NCBI RefSeq assembly: GCF_900114015.1
Contig: NZ_FORN01000002.1
Coordinates: 186,001-250,000 of the forward strand
DNA: 64,000 nt
Origin: Caulobacter sp. UNC279MFTsu5.1
Lineage (GTDB): Bacteria > Pseudomonadota > Alphaproteobacteria > Caulobacterales > Caulobacteraceae
Direction: 5' to 3'
Position numbers and translations under genes: made by a program. This document shows positions 24,871 to 33,131 of the stretch, in pieces (position 1 is the first letter of the stretch; every line of letters starts with the position of its first letter). Under the pieces are notes generated by a model, which searched no databases, had not been told where the DNA came from, and saw only the letters and a program-made list of their open reading frames with translations.

Positions 24871-26853
24871 ATGCGCTTGAACCGCCGCTGTCTTCTCATC
24901 CTAACCGCCTGGCTGCGCTTGGCCGGCGTCGTCCGCGTCCATCGTGTCCATATGGCATATGTCCGATTGTCCCTCTGTTTTGCCGCTCTCGCCTGCTTTG
25001 CGGTTTCAGCGGCGGCGGCTGACCCTGTCGCCCTACGCGCTGGCTCCGTCACCTACGCTGTCGATCCCGCAACCTTGAAGATCGATGTCCGACCGGACGG
25101 CGCCGCGCCCTTGATGGTCATGCCGCCGCTGCACGCGCCCGAGGCCGTGGCGGTCACGCCGGACGGAACCGGCTGGCGCTGGACCGATGCCGAAGGACGC
25201 AACATCACCCTGTCCACGGAGGGCGAGGCCCTGCGCCTGACGATCTCCGGCGCGAGAGGTTCGAGCCTGGCCTGGCCGTTACCCACCGCGACAACCGGAA
25301 CGTGGCTGATCCCTGACGGCGAGGGCATGGCCTACAAGGTCGACGATCCTTTCTGGCGCGCGGCCCACAAGAAGGAGAAATGCCTGGGCGGCACGACCCT
25401 GCTGTCGTTTCCCGCCTGGAGCTATCTCACAGAGGCGCAGGCCGTTACCTATGCGCTCGGTGACGGCCTGCTCTCGGACCTTTGCCTGCATGATCAGGAC
25501 GGCCTGCAGGCGCGCCTGAAGCACGACTTCGCAGATGGCGCCGAAACGCTCGACCTATTGTTCGCGTTGAGGCCCGCCGAGCCGCTGGCGCCGGCTCTGT
25601 TTTATCGCCAGGTTCTGAAGTCGCGCGGCCAACTCAAATCCTTCGCCGCCAAGGCCGTGCCTGGGCTTCCCCGGCTTTTCGGGGCGCCGCAGGCCTATGT
25701 CTGGGGCGACGGCCGTGACCTGGCCTTCCTCGACGATCTCAAGGCGCTGGGCGTCGAACGTATCGTGCTGGGCTACGATCAGGACCCTCGCACTCACAAG
25801 CATCTCGTCGGGCCCGCCTATCTGGCGAAGGCGAACGCCCTGGGCTATCTCGCCGGGCCGTACGAAGCCTTCGACAATGGGCAGCCCGAAGCGACGGCCG
25901 ATACGCCATCCGCCATCTGGAACGACGGTCTCTATCCTTCAGGCTGTCTTCGCGACGCCGGCGGGAAAGTCGTGGTGGGCTTCGCCAATCGCGGTTGCGA
26001 GATGTCGAGCGAGGCGATCGCCCGACATCCCGGATCCCCCAGTCCGGCCTCACGCTATGCAGGCCATATCGCGGACGGCGCCAGCCAGGTCTTCGTGGAT
26101 GTTGACGCCTTCGGCGTCTTCTACGACGATCACAGCCCCGATCATCCGATGTCCATGGCCCGCGACCGCGCCAACCGTCTGGCGCGCCTGGCGGTGGCGA
26201 TCGACCAGTTCCGATTGGTGCTCGGCTCGGAGAATGTCACCGCCTGGAGCAGCGGTGTCGCGCACTACTCCCACGGCACCGCCCAGGCCCGCGCCTTGGC
26301 GGTGTGGCCCATCCAGGCTGATCAAAGCCGCTTCGGCGTGTACTGGCCGAGCGACCGGCCGGCTTTCTTCTTCGCTCCGTTCAAGCCCACGGCGGATGAA
26401 GCGCGGGCCCTGTTCGGCGCCGCCGACCGCCTGCCGTTGTTCGAGGCTGTCTTCCACGACTCCGTCGTCTCCGCCGATCGCTGGGAGTTTGGCCTGATGA
26501 AGGTGGCCGGCGAGGAGCGGCGCCGTTTCGCGCGGTCCTTGCTCTACGGCACGCCGACCATGTGGAATCTCGACCGGCGCGAGCTGGCGCGTGTCGGTCC
26601 GTGGCTGAAGGCGGCGCAGGACGATTTCCGCCAGGCTCATGGCGTGGGCGCTCCGGCGCTCCTGACGGGCTTTCGTTGGCTAACGCCCGACCATCTGGTG
26701 CAGCAGGTGACCTATGCCGACGGCCGTGTCTTGATCGCCAACTTCGGCGACGCGGCGTGGCAGGGCGTGGCCTCCGATTGCGTGCGCGTGATCCGACCAG
26801 GTCGGCCTCGCGCCGATCTCTGCCCACCCGCTGATCCATCTCCCTTTCACTGA
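24871..26853 (+). CDS. GH129/GH101-like glycoside hydrolase, exported
   Basis: 660 residues if the ATG at 24871 is used; it has AGGAG seven bases upstream. A later ATG at 24952 starts a cleaner signal peptide (hydrophobic run ending SAAAA) but has no ribosome site, so the true start is uncertain. After ~100 residues of beta domain comes a barrel with AYVWGDGRDLAFLDDLKALG, LGYDQDP, a FVDVDAFGVFYDDHSPDHPMS block rich in acidic residues, and LVLGSENVTAW. This resembles the GH129 alpha-N-acetylgalactosaminidase group related to GH101; I am fairly but not fully sure. Its neighbours GH27 and GH3 make a role in removing terminal galactose or GalNAc residues plausible. Periplasmic. Confidence 0.65.
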   Translation: MRLNRRCLLILTAWLRLAGVVRVHRVHMAYVRLSLCFAALACFAVSAAAADPVALRAGSVTYAVDPATLKIDVRPDGAAPLMVMPPLHAPEAVAVTPDGTGWRWTDAEGRNITLSTEGEALRLTISGARGSSLAWPLPTATTGTWLIPDGEGMAYKVDDPFWRAAHKKEKCLGGTTLLSFPAWSYLTEAQAVTYALGDGLLSDLCLHDQDGLQARLKHDFADGAETLDLLFALRPAEPLAPALFYRQVLKSRGQLKSFAAKAVPGLPRLFGAPQAYVWGDGRDLAFLDDLKALGVERIVLGYDQDPRTHKHLVGPAYLAKANALGYLAGPYEAFDNGQPEATADTPSAIWNDGLYPSGCLRDAGGKVVVGFANRGCEMSSEAIARHPGSPSPASRYAGHIADGASQVFVDVDAFGVFYDDHSPDHPMSMARDRANRLARLAVAIDQFRLVLGSENVTAWSSGVAHYSHGTAQARALAVWPIQADQSRFGVYWPSDRPAFFFAPFKPTADEARALFGAADRLPLFEAVFHDSVVSADRWEFGLMKVAGEERRRFARSLLYGTPTMWNLDRRELARVGPWLKAAQDDFRQAHGVGAPALLTGFRWLTPDHLVQQVTYADGRVLIANFGDAAWQGVASDCVRVIRPGRPRADLCPPADPSPFH

Positions 26854-27281
26854 GCGCTTGGACCCATGGGCGCACAGCCGGCATCGAAAGCGAGCCCGGT
26901 TGAAGTCCGCAACGGGTCGTTCATCGCCTTTGGAGCGCCCGGCCGAAGGTCGTGTTTCTGGCGCGACCCGAGAGTCCGTTAGTGGCGCTGCCTCGTCATA
27001 ACACCGGACGCGTCAATGGGCCGAGCAGGGTGGAAAGCTGCCATTAGGCGCCTCCCGAGCCTGTACGTTAATTCATCAGACAATTGATAACATGACGATC
27101 CCTAGCACTTTTGTGATGCTGAGAGTGCACCCGTCGCGCAGCGCGGGGTGTCCATCGCCTATACGCCTGTAAATTGTCTGAGTAATGTTGAAGGGTCAGA
27201 CTCTTTGCTCTAGAACGCTCCGCTTCGGCGAAGCGCGCGACGCTAGAACGGTCAGTGGCCGACCTGCTTGGGGGCGATGAA
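26854..27281 (+). repeat. Intergenic region with repeat copy E and a 10-base inverted repeat
   Basis: 428 bases without a gene between GH129-like and GH27 genes. Copy E of the dispersed repeat lies at 26944-26990 (GAAGGTCGTGTTTCTGG left, AGTGGCGCTG right). TCAGACAATT at 27076-27085 and its exact complement AATTGTCTGA at 27172-27181 form a 10-base inverted repeat 86 bases apart, upstream of the GH27 gene. This could be a two-site operator that allows looping. Confidence 0.5.
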
Positions 27282-28526
27282 GTGAAATTCTGTGGGCGAG
27301 CGCATCGTCGGGTGCGAGGTTTGTTGGGAAGAGCAATTTTGGTGGCGGCGGCGTGCCTGTTCGTTACGCAGAATGCCTGGGCGGGGGAAACGACCCAAAA
27401 GGTCGTCAACAAGGCGCCCAACGGCCTCGCGCAAACGCCTCCCATGGGGTGGAACAGTTGGAACAAGTTCGCCTGCAATGTTGACGAGAAGATCGTCCGA
27501 GCAGCCGCCGATGCAATGGTGACGTCGGGCATGAAGGACGCCGGTTATGAATATGTCGTCATCGACGATTGCTGGCAGGGACCACGCGACGCCAACGGCT
27601 TCATTACCGCCAACCCGGTAAAATTCTCTTCCGGGATCAAGGCGCTAGCCGATTACGTCCACTCAAAAGGACTGAAGTTCGGAATCTATTCGGATGCGGG
27701 GCGGGAGACCTGCGACGGGTTTTCGGGCAGCCAGGGCCATGAATATCAGGACGCGATGACTTATGCCCGCTGGGGCGTCGATTATCTGAAATATGACTGG
27801 TGCGAGACGGGCTCGCGCAACGCAGAGGAAGCCTATGCGGTGATGGCCGACGCGCTGCGCTCGACCGGGCGGCCGATCGTCTTCTCGATGTGCGAGTGGG
27901 GGGGGGCAAAGCCATGGCTATGGGCGCGAAATGTGGGCAACCTCTGGCGGACCACCGGCGACATCCGCGACAGTTTCGACAAGTGGGACCCGAAGAACCA
28001 ATGGGTCCATCCTCTGCTCGAGATCCTCGATGATAACGAGCCTTTGTGGTCGTTTGCCGGTCCCGGCCACTGGAACGATCCCGACATGCTTGAGGTCGGC
28101 AACGGCGGCATGACCACGGCCGAATATCGCTCTCACTTCTCTTTGTGGGCGATCATGGCCGCCCCGCTGATGGCCGGCAACGACATTTCCACCATGGACG
28201 AAAGCGCGCGCTCGATCCTTACCAACAAGGACGTGATCGCCGTCGATCAGGACCGGCTCGGGGTACAGGGCCATCGAGTGTCGAAGGACGGCGACAAGGA
28301 AATCTGGATGAAGCCGCTCGCTGGCGGCGGCCGCGCTGTCCTTCTGTTCAACCGCGGCGCGACGCCCGTGAATATCACGGTCGACAACGGCGATCTGGGT
28401 GATGCGTCCACCCTGCGCGCCAGGGTCCGCGACCTCTGGACGCACAAGGAGGTGGGCAATTGGAAGGGTTCGTACAGCGCCACTGTTGAGCCCCATGGCG
28501 TCGTGATGCTGCGGCTGACTCCGTAG
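27282..28526 (+). CDS. GH27 alpha-galactosidase / alpha-N-acetylgalactosaminidase
   Basis: About 414 residues with a signal peptide (RAILVAAACLFVTQNAWA). The GH27 pattern is complete: LAQTPPMGWNSWNKFAC at the start of the barrel, YEYVVIDDCWQ, LKFGIYSDAGRETC, the nucleophile Asp in YLKYDWCE, IVFSMCEWG, the acid/base region RTTGDIRDSFDKW, and GHWNDPDMLEVGNGGMT, followed by a beta-sandwich C-terminus. It hydrolyses terminal alpha-galactosides in the periplasm. Start is GTG 27282 (VKFCGRAHRR, GGGGG upstream) or an in-frame GTG at 27255. A 7-base hairpin (TTCGGAC/GTCCGAA) follows the stop at 28534. It is followed by a GH35 relic and a GH3 gene on the same strand. Confidence 0.9.
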   Translation: MKFCGRAHRRVRGLLGRAILVAAACLFVTQNAWAGETTQKVVNKAPNGLAQTPPMGWNSWNKFACNVDEKIVRAAADAMVTSGMKDAGYEYVVIDDCWQGPRDANGFITANPVKFSSGIKALADYVHSKGLKFGIYSDAGRETCDGFSGSQGHEYQDAMTYARWGVDYLKYDWCETGSRNAEEAYAVMADALRSTGRPIVFSMCEWGGAKPWLWARNVGNLWRTTGDIRDSFDKWDPKNQWVHPLLEILDDNEPLWSFAGPGHWNDPDMLEVGNGGMTTAEYRSHFSLWAIMAAPLMAGNDISTMDESARSILTNKDVIAVDQDRLGVQGHRVSKDGDKEIWMKPLAGGGRAVLLFNRGATPVNITVDNGDLGDASTLRARVRDLWTHKEVGNWKGSYSATVEPHGVVMLRLTP

Positions 28527-28561
28527 GTATCAATTCGGACAGCGTGTCCGAAAAGAGGAGA

Positions 28562-28832
28562 ATGGGATTGCTTCGTTGCCTTTGGGAGCGCTTTTCGCAC
28601 TCTGTTTCGCCATTCCCGCAACAGCAGCGGAACGCCCGCGCCTTGTCAGCAAGGATGGGCGGCACCCGCTGCTCGTCGACGGCGCACCTTTCGCTACGGG
28701 GGGATCGAAGAGGGCGCCTTCAAGGATGGCCAATCTGACATGAAACCTCGCTGGAACGGCGATTAGGTCCAAGACGGCCTCAATCTAACCGGGCCGACGC
28801 TTCTGAAGATCCGGTTCGGCATCGTTCACTAA
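28562..28832 (+). pseudogene. Internally deleted GH35-type beta-galactosidase relic
   Basis: Two pieces of a GH35/DUF5597 gene are fused. The first codes a signal-like GALFALCFAIPATAAERPRL and then VSKDGRHPLLVDGAPFATGG, the usual mature N-terminus of this family. At about 28697-28702 the reading passes, with a change of frame, into GAFKDGQSDMKPRWNGD, a TAG, and VQDGLNLTGPTLLKIRFGIV, which is the family's extreme C-terminus, ending at TAA 28832. Some 450 internal residues are missing. The ATG at 28562 is also out of frame with the signal sequence. The flanking GH27 and GH3 genes are intact, so this was once a three-enzyme cluster. Confidence 0.7.
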
Positions 28833-28951
28833 CATTGGCGCCGTTAGCGGTATGGCGCCTTTTCGAAGAGCCCATGCGATAGGCGGACGTTTGCTTGAAG
28901 GCCACCTCAACGCTGGTCGGACGGGCGCTTCAGCACGAACGGGAGAAAAAA

Positions 28952-30946
28952 TTGCGAAAGGCTACGATTCTGGCGGCCCTGACAGGGATTGCTCTGACTG
29001 TCCCGGCGAGTGCGGAATCATTGCCCACGCGCCAACCCCACCTCGGTACGCGTACGATCCCGATCCTGCATGCCCAGGGACTCGCGTTTCGCGACCTCAA
29101 CCGCGATGGCCAAGTTGAACCCTATGAGGATTGGCGGCTGCCGCCCCCCAGACGCGCCGCCGACCTCCTGTCGCGCATGAGGCCGGACGAAAAGATCGGT
29201 CAGATGGTGCACGGCTCGCTCTACACGACCGGCGACGACTACATTGTCGCCAACGCCTCCCAAGAGATCCTCGACAAGCATGTCACCGCGATGATCACAC
29301 GCTTGGCGGCTACGCCCGCTAAGCTCGCGGCCGCCAACAATGGGCTACAGGCGATCGCAGAGAGGGGCCGGCTCGGCATCCCCCTCAGCTTGAGTTCGGA
29401 CCCGCGCAACCAGCTCGAGGGCGTAGCAGGGGCCAGCGTTGCTGCGGGCGGTTTCACCGCTTTCCCCGATCCGCTCGGCTTCGCCGCGATCGGAGACGCC
29501 AGGCTCACCCGGCGCAGCGCCGATATTGTCCGCCGGGAATATAAGGCGGTAGGCATCCGCATCGCGCTCTCGCCGCAGGCCGACATCGCCACCGAGCCGC
29601 GCTGGCCGCGCATCGACGGCACCTTCGGATCCAACCCCGCACTCGCCGCGCAGATGGTCGGCGCTTACGTCGCCGGTATTCAGGGCGGCGCCGACGGCAT
29701 TGGCCCTGACAGCGTCGCCGCCGTCGTCAAACATTGGGTGGGCTATGGCGCCGCTGCCGATCAGGGCTTCGACAGCCACAACTACTATGGTCGCTTCTCC
29801 GCGGTGACCCAGACGGCTTTGCCCAGGCACGTCATCCCCTTCCAGGCCGCCTTCACCGCGCATGTCGCCGCAGTCATGCCGATGTACTCGCTGCCCAAGC
29901 AGCTGCACGACGCGGAACGGCACTCGATCCGGACCGCCGCCGGCTTCAGTCGCTATCTCCTGACCGATCTGCTGCGCCATCGCTACCATTTCACCGGCCT
30001 CGTTCTGTCCGATTGGGGCATCACCAACGATTGCCACGAAACTTGCCGCGTCGGCGCAAAACCCGGGGCTGAGCCAAACTGGTCCGACTTCAGCCCCGCC
30101 TGGGGTGTGGAAGATCTGGCCGAGGAAGACCGCTTCGCCAAGGGCGTCGATGCGGGCATCGAGCAGTTTGGCGGCACGACCCGCGTCGACGCCCTTATGG
30201 CGGCATTGCGCGACGGGAAAATTGCGCAGGCCCAGGTCGATCGCGCAGTGCTCAAGGTCCTGACCCAGACCTTCGCCCTGGGCTTGTTCGAAGACCCGTA
30301 TGTCGATCCCGACACGGCGGCGAAACTGGTCGGCAATGCCGACTTCCTCGCCGAAGCGCAGCGCACGCAGGCGCGCTCGATCGTTCTGCTTCAGGCTAAT
30401 CGCGGCCTGTTCCCGCTCTCGAGGGCGACCCACCGCCGATTGTTCCTACGCGGCCTCGCACCCCAGCCTTTCGCCGCGCTTGGTTTTACCATCGTCGACC
30501 GCCCCAATCAGGCGGACGCTGCGATCGTGCGCCTCGCCGCACCTCACCAGTTGCTTCATCCCAATTTCGCTGCAGGCCGCGTCCAGCACGAAGGCGCTCT
30601 CGACTTCCAGCCTGGCGACCCCGATCTGGAAGCAGTCCGCAAGATTGCCAGCACAACGCCGGTGATCGCGATCGTCCACCTCGATCGCCCGGCTATCCTC
30701 ACCAGCCTTCGCCCCTACACCGCGATGCTTGCCGGCGATTTCGGCGCAACCGATGCGGCCGTCGCCGACGCGCTTACCGGCATTGTCCGCCCAGAGGGCC
30801 GTCTGCCCTTCGAACTGCCCTCCTCGATGGCGGCGGTGGAGAAACAGCGCCCCGATTTGCCCGACGATAGTGTTGCACCGCTTTATCCCGTCGGCTTCCG
30901 CGCCGTCGTTCCTACCCCGAAAATCAATCGGAGAGCGTCACGGTGA
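28952..30946 (+). CDS. GH3-family beta-glycosidase, exported
   Basis: 664 residues from a TTG at 28952 preceded by GGGAG at good spacing; this start gives a clean signal peptide (RKATILAALTGIALTVPASA). GH3 features: DLLSRMRPDEKIGQM at the barrel start, GIPLSLSSDPRNQ, VVKHWVGYGAAADQG, the nucleophile Asp in GLVLSDWGI (about residue 370), and a shortened C-terminal alpha/beta sandwich ending GRLPFELPSS. It removes beta-linked sugars from oligosaccharides in the periplasm. The second domain lacks an obvious fibronectin-type extension. Together with GH27 and GH129-like genes it forms a glycan-degrading cluster, but no TonB receptor or sugar permease is in the window. Confidence 0.85.
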   Translation: MRKATILAALTGIALTVPASAESLPTRQPHLGTRTIPILHAQGLAFRDLNRDGQVEPYEDWRLPPPRRAADLLSRMRPDEKIGQMVHGSLYTTGDDYIVANASQEILDKHVTAMITRLAATPAKLAAANNGLQAIAERGRLGIPLSLSSDPRNQLEGVAGASVAAGGFTAFPDPLGFAAIGDARLTRRSADIVRREYKAVGIRIALSPQADIATEPRWPRIDGTFGSNPALAAQMVGAYVAGIQGGADGIGPDSVAAVVKHWVGYGAAADQGFDSHNYYGRFSAVTQTALPRHVIPFQAAFTAHVAAVMPMYSLPKQLHDAERHSIRTAAGFSRYLLTDLLRHRYHFTGLVLSDWGITNDCHETCRVGAKPGAEPNWSDFSPAWGVEDLAEEDRFAKGVDAGIEQFGGTTRVDALMAALRDGKIAQAQVDRAVLKVLTQTFALGLFEDPYVDPDTAAKLVGNADFLAEAQRTQARSIVLLQANRGLFPLSRATHRRLFLRGLAPQPFAALGFTIVDRPNQADAAIVRLAAPHQLLHPNFAAGRVQHEGALDFQPGDPDLEAVRKIASTTPVIAIVHLDRPAILTSLRPYTAMLAGDFGATDAAVADALTGIVRPEGRLPFELPSSMAAVEKQRPDLPDDSVAPLYPVGFRAVVPTPKINRRASR

Positions 30947-31059
30947 TCAAGTCGGCCATATTCTGCCCCTTTCGAAAGGGCGCACGCTTGACGGCACGGG
31001 TAAGTCAGGCGGTCGGCTGCTAATGTCTGGAATGGGTCGATCATCGCTCCAACCGGCCT

Positions 31060-31105
31060 AAACGTCGTGTTTCCGGAGGGATCCGAGAGTCCGGTGATGG
31101 CGCTT
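31060..31105 (+). repeat. Dispersed intergenic repeat, copy F
   Basis: Copy with AAACGTCGTGTTTCCGGAGG on the left and GAGAGTCCGGTGATGGCGCT on the right, in the 204-base space after the GH3 gene. It matches copy E closely in its right half. Confidence 0.6.
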
Positions 31106-31150
31106 TGCGGCTCTGTCGTGATCGTCGGCGCCCGCCGGCTCATCCAGACT

Positions 31151-31576
31151 TCAAAGACGCGGGGAGTTGGGGCCGAGCGCGCTTTCCGCGTACCGCTCGG
31201 CTAGCTCCAGCAATTGTCTCGGATCCTTCTCCGGGTTGTGAACAAGGCCCAATAGCCTCGGCTGCGAACCTGGCGCAGCCCGGACGAGGCGCAGGCCGAC
31301 GGTGTTTCCGTGCACTTCAGTCACTTGCTCCAGCGGGGGCGGGCCTTCGAGGATAAGCGCCTCGATCCGCTGCTTCAGGTGATCCGCCGTCGTTGCGGGC
31401 AGCCGGATGGGGGCGGAGATCGTCACCAAGACCCGGGCTCCATCAGGCACCACGCGATCGCAGTGCTGGGTCAGGTCCCTCAGCAGCCGTAGCACCACCC
31501 GATCGAACCGAAGCCCCAGTTTGGAGATGCTCGTACCGGCTGCGCGAGCCATCGCCTCCGCCATCTGCTTGTCCAT
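31151..31576 (-). CDS. Conserved-looking hypothetical protein
   Basis: 141 residues, no recognised family. GGAGG lies nine bases before the ATG at 31576. The first half is a long helix (MDKQMAEAMARAAG..RFDRVVLRLLRDLTQHC) followed by VPDGARVLVTISAPIRLPATTADHLKQRI, and the second half has VTEVHGNTVGLRLVRAAPGS. No signal peptide or membrane segment, so cytoplasmic. It lies next to the heat-shock island on the same strand as the two Hsp20 genes but 301 bases beyond them. Confidence 0.6.
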   Translation of the reverse strand: MDKQMAEAMARAAGTSISKLGLRFDRVVLRLLRDLTQHCDRVVPDGARVLVTISAPIRLPATTADHLKQRIEALILEGPPPLEQVTEVHGNTVGLRLVRAAPGSQPRLLGLVHNPEKDPRQLLELAERYAESALGPNSPRL

Positions 31577-31790
31577 GCCGTCGTCACCTCCGAGAAACCT
31601 GCGGCCATCTACGCTCGGGACGAGAGGGGGCGGAAGCCGGCGGGAAGCACTCAGGGGCGCCTTCCGCGCCTCCCATCCTCATCCGCGCAAGGTCGGCCAG
31701 CCGACGTTCCAAACGGCGTCTCCGGCCTTTACCTGGGATCGACGAGCGCGATTTCGGCGAGCTGCAGAGCGTCGGCTTCTCGGAGCAAGC

Positions 31791-31830
31791 TGAAGGTCTG
31801 TTTCTGGCGCACTAGGGACGTGGCAGGCGC
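31791..31830 (+). repeat. Dispersed intergenic repeat, copy G
   Basis: Shorter copy with TGAAGGTCTGTTTCTGGCGC followed by a GGCAGGCGCC-like right half, in the 301-base gene-free stretch 31577-31877. Confidence 0.45.
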
Positions 31831-31877
31831 CCTGGTGGTCGATGTCGCGCGGCAGCAAGCCGCCGCGCGACCAAGGT

Positions 31878-32384
31878 TTAGTGGGTCGTTCCCGACGAAT
31901 TGATCGGGATCTTCCGGACGCGATCTTGGCTTTGGGCCGACTTCGGGGCCGTCACCGTGAGCACGCCGTTGCGGAACGTCGCCTTGACGCCGGCTTCGTC
32001 GACGCCGTCCAGAGCCAGACGCCGCTCGAAGCGGCCGTAGACCCGCTCGCTGAAGGCGCGGGCCCGGTCGGTGGTCTCCGCGCGTTTTTCTCCGCGCAGG
32101 ATCAGCACATCGTCCTGGACCAGGACCTCGACGTCCTTTTCATCCAGGCCCGGCAGTTCCGCCGTCACCCGATATTCGTTATCGGCCTCCTCCACCTCAA
32201 CCTGGGGCCAGGCGCCGCCTCGCCCCCAAAGGGTCGGCGCCGCGAAGTCCCGGAAGACGTCGTCGAACAGGCGGTTCATCTCACGGTGCAGGGTGAACAG
32301 CGGGCTGGCCGCCTCCTGGCTTGCGGGAAGATTGCGGTCCCGGTCGCTGGTCCGGGTCCATGGCACGAGATCACGCACGTTCAT
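31878..32384 (-). CDS. Hsp20/alpha-crystallin small heat-shock protein (1)
   Basis: 168 residues. The alpha-crystallin domain spans residues ~58-155 (WPQVEVEEADNEYRVTAELPGLDEKDVEV, ILRGEKR, YGRFERRLAL, VKATFRNGVLTVTAPK), with a C-terminal IPI anchor (RKIPINSS) that mediates oligomer assembly. It holds unfolding proteins in a refoldable state. The ATG at 32384 has AGGAG upstream at good spacing; the preceding GTG is less likely. It is the second gene of a heat-shock pair, 73 bases after the other Hsp20 gene. The space between them holds a perfect 12-base hairpin. Co-transcription from the sigma-32-like promoter upstream of the first gene is likely. Confidence 0.92.
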   Translation of the reverse strand: MNVRDLVPWTRTSDRDRNLPASQEAASPLFTLHREMNRLFDDVFRDFAAPTLWGRGGAWPQVEVEEADNEYRVTAELPGLDEKDVEVLVQDDVLILRGEKRAETTDRARAFSERVYGRFERRLALDGVDEAGVKATFRNGVLTVTAPKSAQSQDRVRKIPINSSGTTH

Positions 32385-32410
32385 CACATTCTCCTTTCTG
32401 CACGAGCGTC

Positions 32411-32436
32411 GGTTCCGGGGCGGTCGCCCCGGAACC
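32411..32436 (-). terminator. Perfect 12-base hairpin between the two hsp20 genes
   Basis: Arms GGTTCCGGGGCG and CGCCCCGGAACC with a two-base centre, 21 bases after the first hsp20 stop. A second short inverted repeat (CCTTGAT/ATCAAGG) adjoins it. There is no T-run on the transcribed strand, so it may be a partial terminator or an mRNA processing/stability element setting the ratio of the two proteins. Confidence 0.5.
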
Positions 32437-32457
32437 CTTGATCATCAAGGACTGGCC

Positions 32458-32940
32458 TTAGGCCGCCTGGCGGTCCGACTTGTCGTCGCCAATGCGCTTG
32501 GGCTCCGAGGATCCGCCGGGCGCGCCGATCTCGATGCGTCGGGGCTTGAGGGCCTCTGGCACCTCGCGCGCCAGGTCGATCGACAACAGGCCGTCGGCGT
32601 GTTGCGCCGATTTGACCACCACGTAGTCGGCCAGTTCGAAGCGGCGCTCGAAGTCACGGCCGGCGATGCCGCGGTGCAGATAGGTGTGGCCCTCGTCGCC
32701 GCTTGTCCTGCGGCCGGACACGATCAGCAGGTTCGGCTGCGCGGTCAGCTCCAGCTCGTCGGCCTTGAATCCGGCCGTCGCCAGGGTGATCCGATAGGCG
32801 TCCTCGCCGATCTTCTCGATGTCATAAGGCGGATAGGTTCGATCTCCCTCGCTCCTCATCGCGGTTTCGATGAGGTCCGCCATGCGGTCGACGCCGATCA
32901 CCGACCGGTAAAGCGGGGAGAAATCATATGCCGTTCTCAT
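32458..32940 (-). CDS. IbpA-like Hsp20 small heat-shock protein (2)
   Basis: 160 residues of the IbpA/HspB class: MRTAYDFSPLYRSVIGVDRM N-terminus, alpha-crystallin domain at ~35-130 (YPPYDIEKIGEDAYRITLATAGF, LLIVSGRR, GIAGRDFERRFELADYV, GLLSIDLAREVPE), and a C-terminal PRRIEIG segment as the I-x-I anchor. It is an ATP-independent holdase chaperone. Start chosen at 32940, where GAGGAG is spaced six bases away; the ATG at 32946 abuts the ribosome site. The leader is a ROSE-like RNA thermometer that hides this site at low temperature. First gene of the hsp20 pair. Confidence 0.92.
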   Translation of the reverse strand: MRTAYDFSPLYRSVIGVDRMADLIETAMRSEGDRTYPPYDIEKIGEDAYRITLATAGFKADELELTAQPNLLIVSGRRTSGDEGHTYLHRGIAGRDFERRFELADYVVVKSAQHADGLLSIDLAREVPEALKPRRIEIGAPGGSSEPKRIGDDKSDRQAA

Positions 32941-33033
32941 TTCCATCTCCTCGAACGAGCAAGTTGGACCTGAGAGGCGCCCGGAAGCACGGACGCCTCC
33001 TGACCGCCGGACCCTCGAGTGGCATCCGGCGCC
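32941..33033 (-). promoter_or_regulatory. ROSE-like RNA thermometer in the hsp20 leader
   Basis: On the minus strand the leader ends CTTGCTCGTTCGAGGAG just before the start codon. UUGCUC can pair with GAGGAG, the anti-ribosome-site hairpin typical of ROSE elements, in which a U-(U/C)-G-C-U motif sits opposite the ribosome site. Upstream is a second hairpin with arms GAGGCG and CGCCTC. ROSE elements are known in front of small heat-shock genes of alphaproteobacteria. Left as inference: the exact fold and melting temperature. Confidence 0.7.
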
Positions 33034-33038
33034 TACCG

Positions 33039-33066
33039 AGTTAGAAAGCGTGTTTTCGGCTTCAAG
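33039..33066 (-). promoter_or_regulatory. Sigma-32-like promoter of the hsp20 pair
   Basis: Reading the minus strand: CTTGAA (33066-33061), 14 bases, then TTCTAACT. The -35 core CTCTTGAAGCCG is identical over 12 bases to the one upstream of groES. Distance to the ROSE-like leader fits a transcription start near 33033. Confidence 0.5.
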
Positions 33067-33131
33067 AGGGGGCGCGCGAAATTTTTCGAGCGCCGGAAGT
33101 AGGTTTGGCGGCGCCCGTCCTCGGGCAAAAC

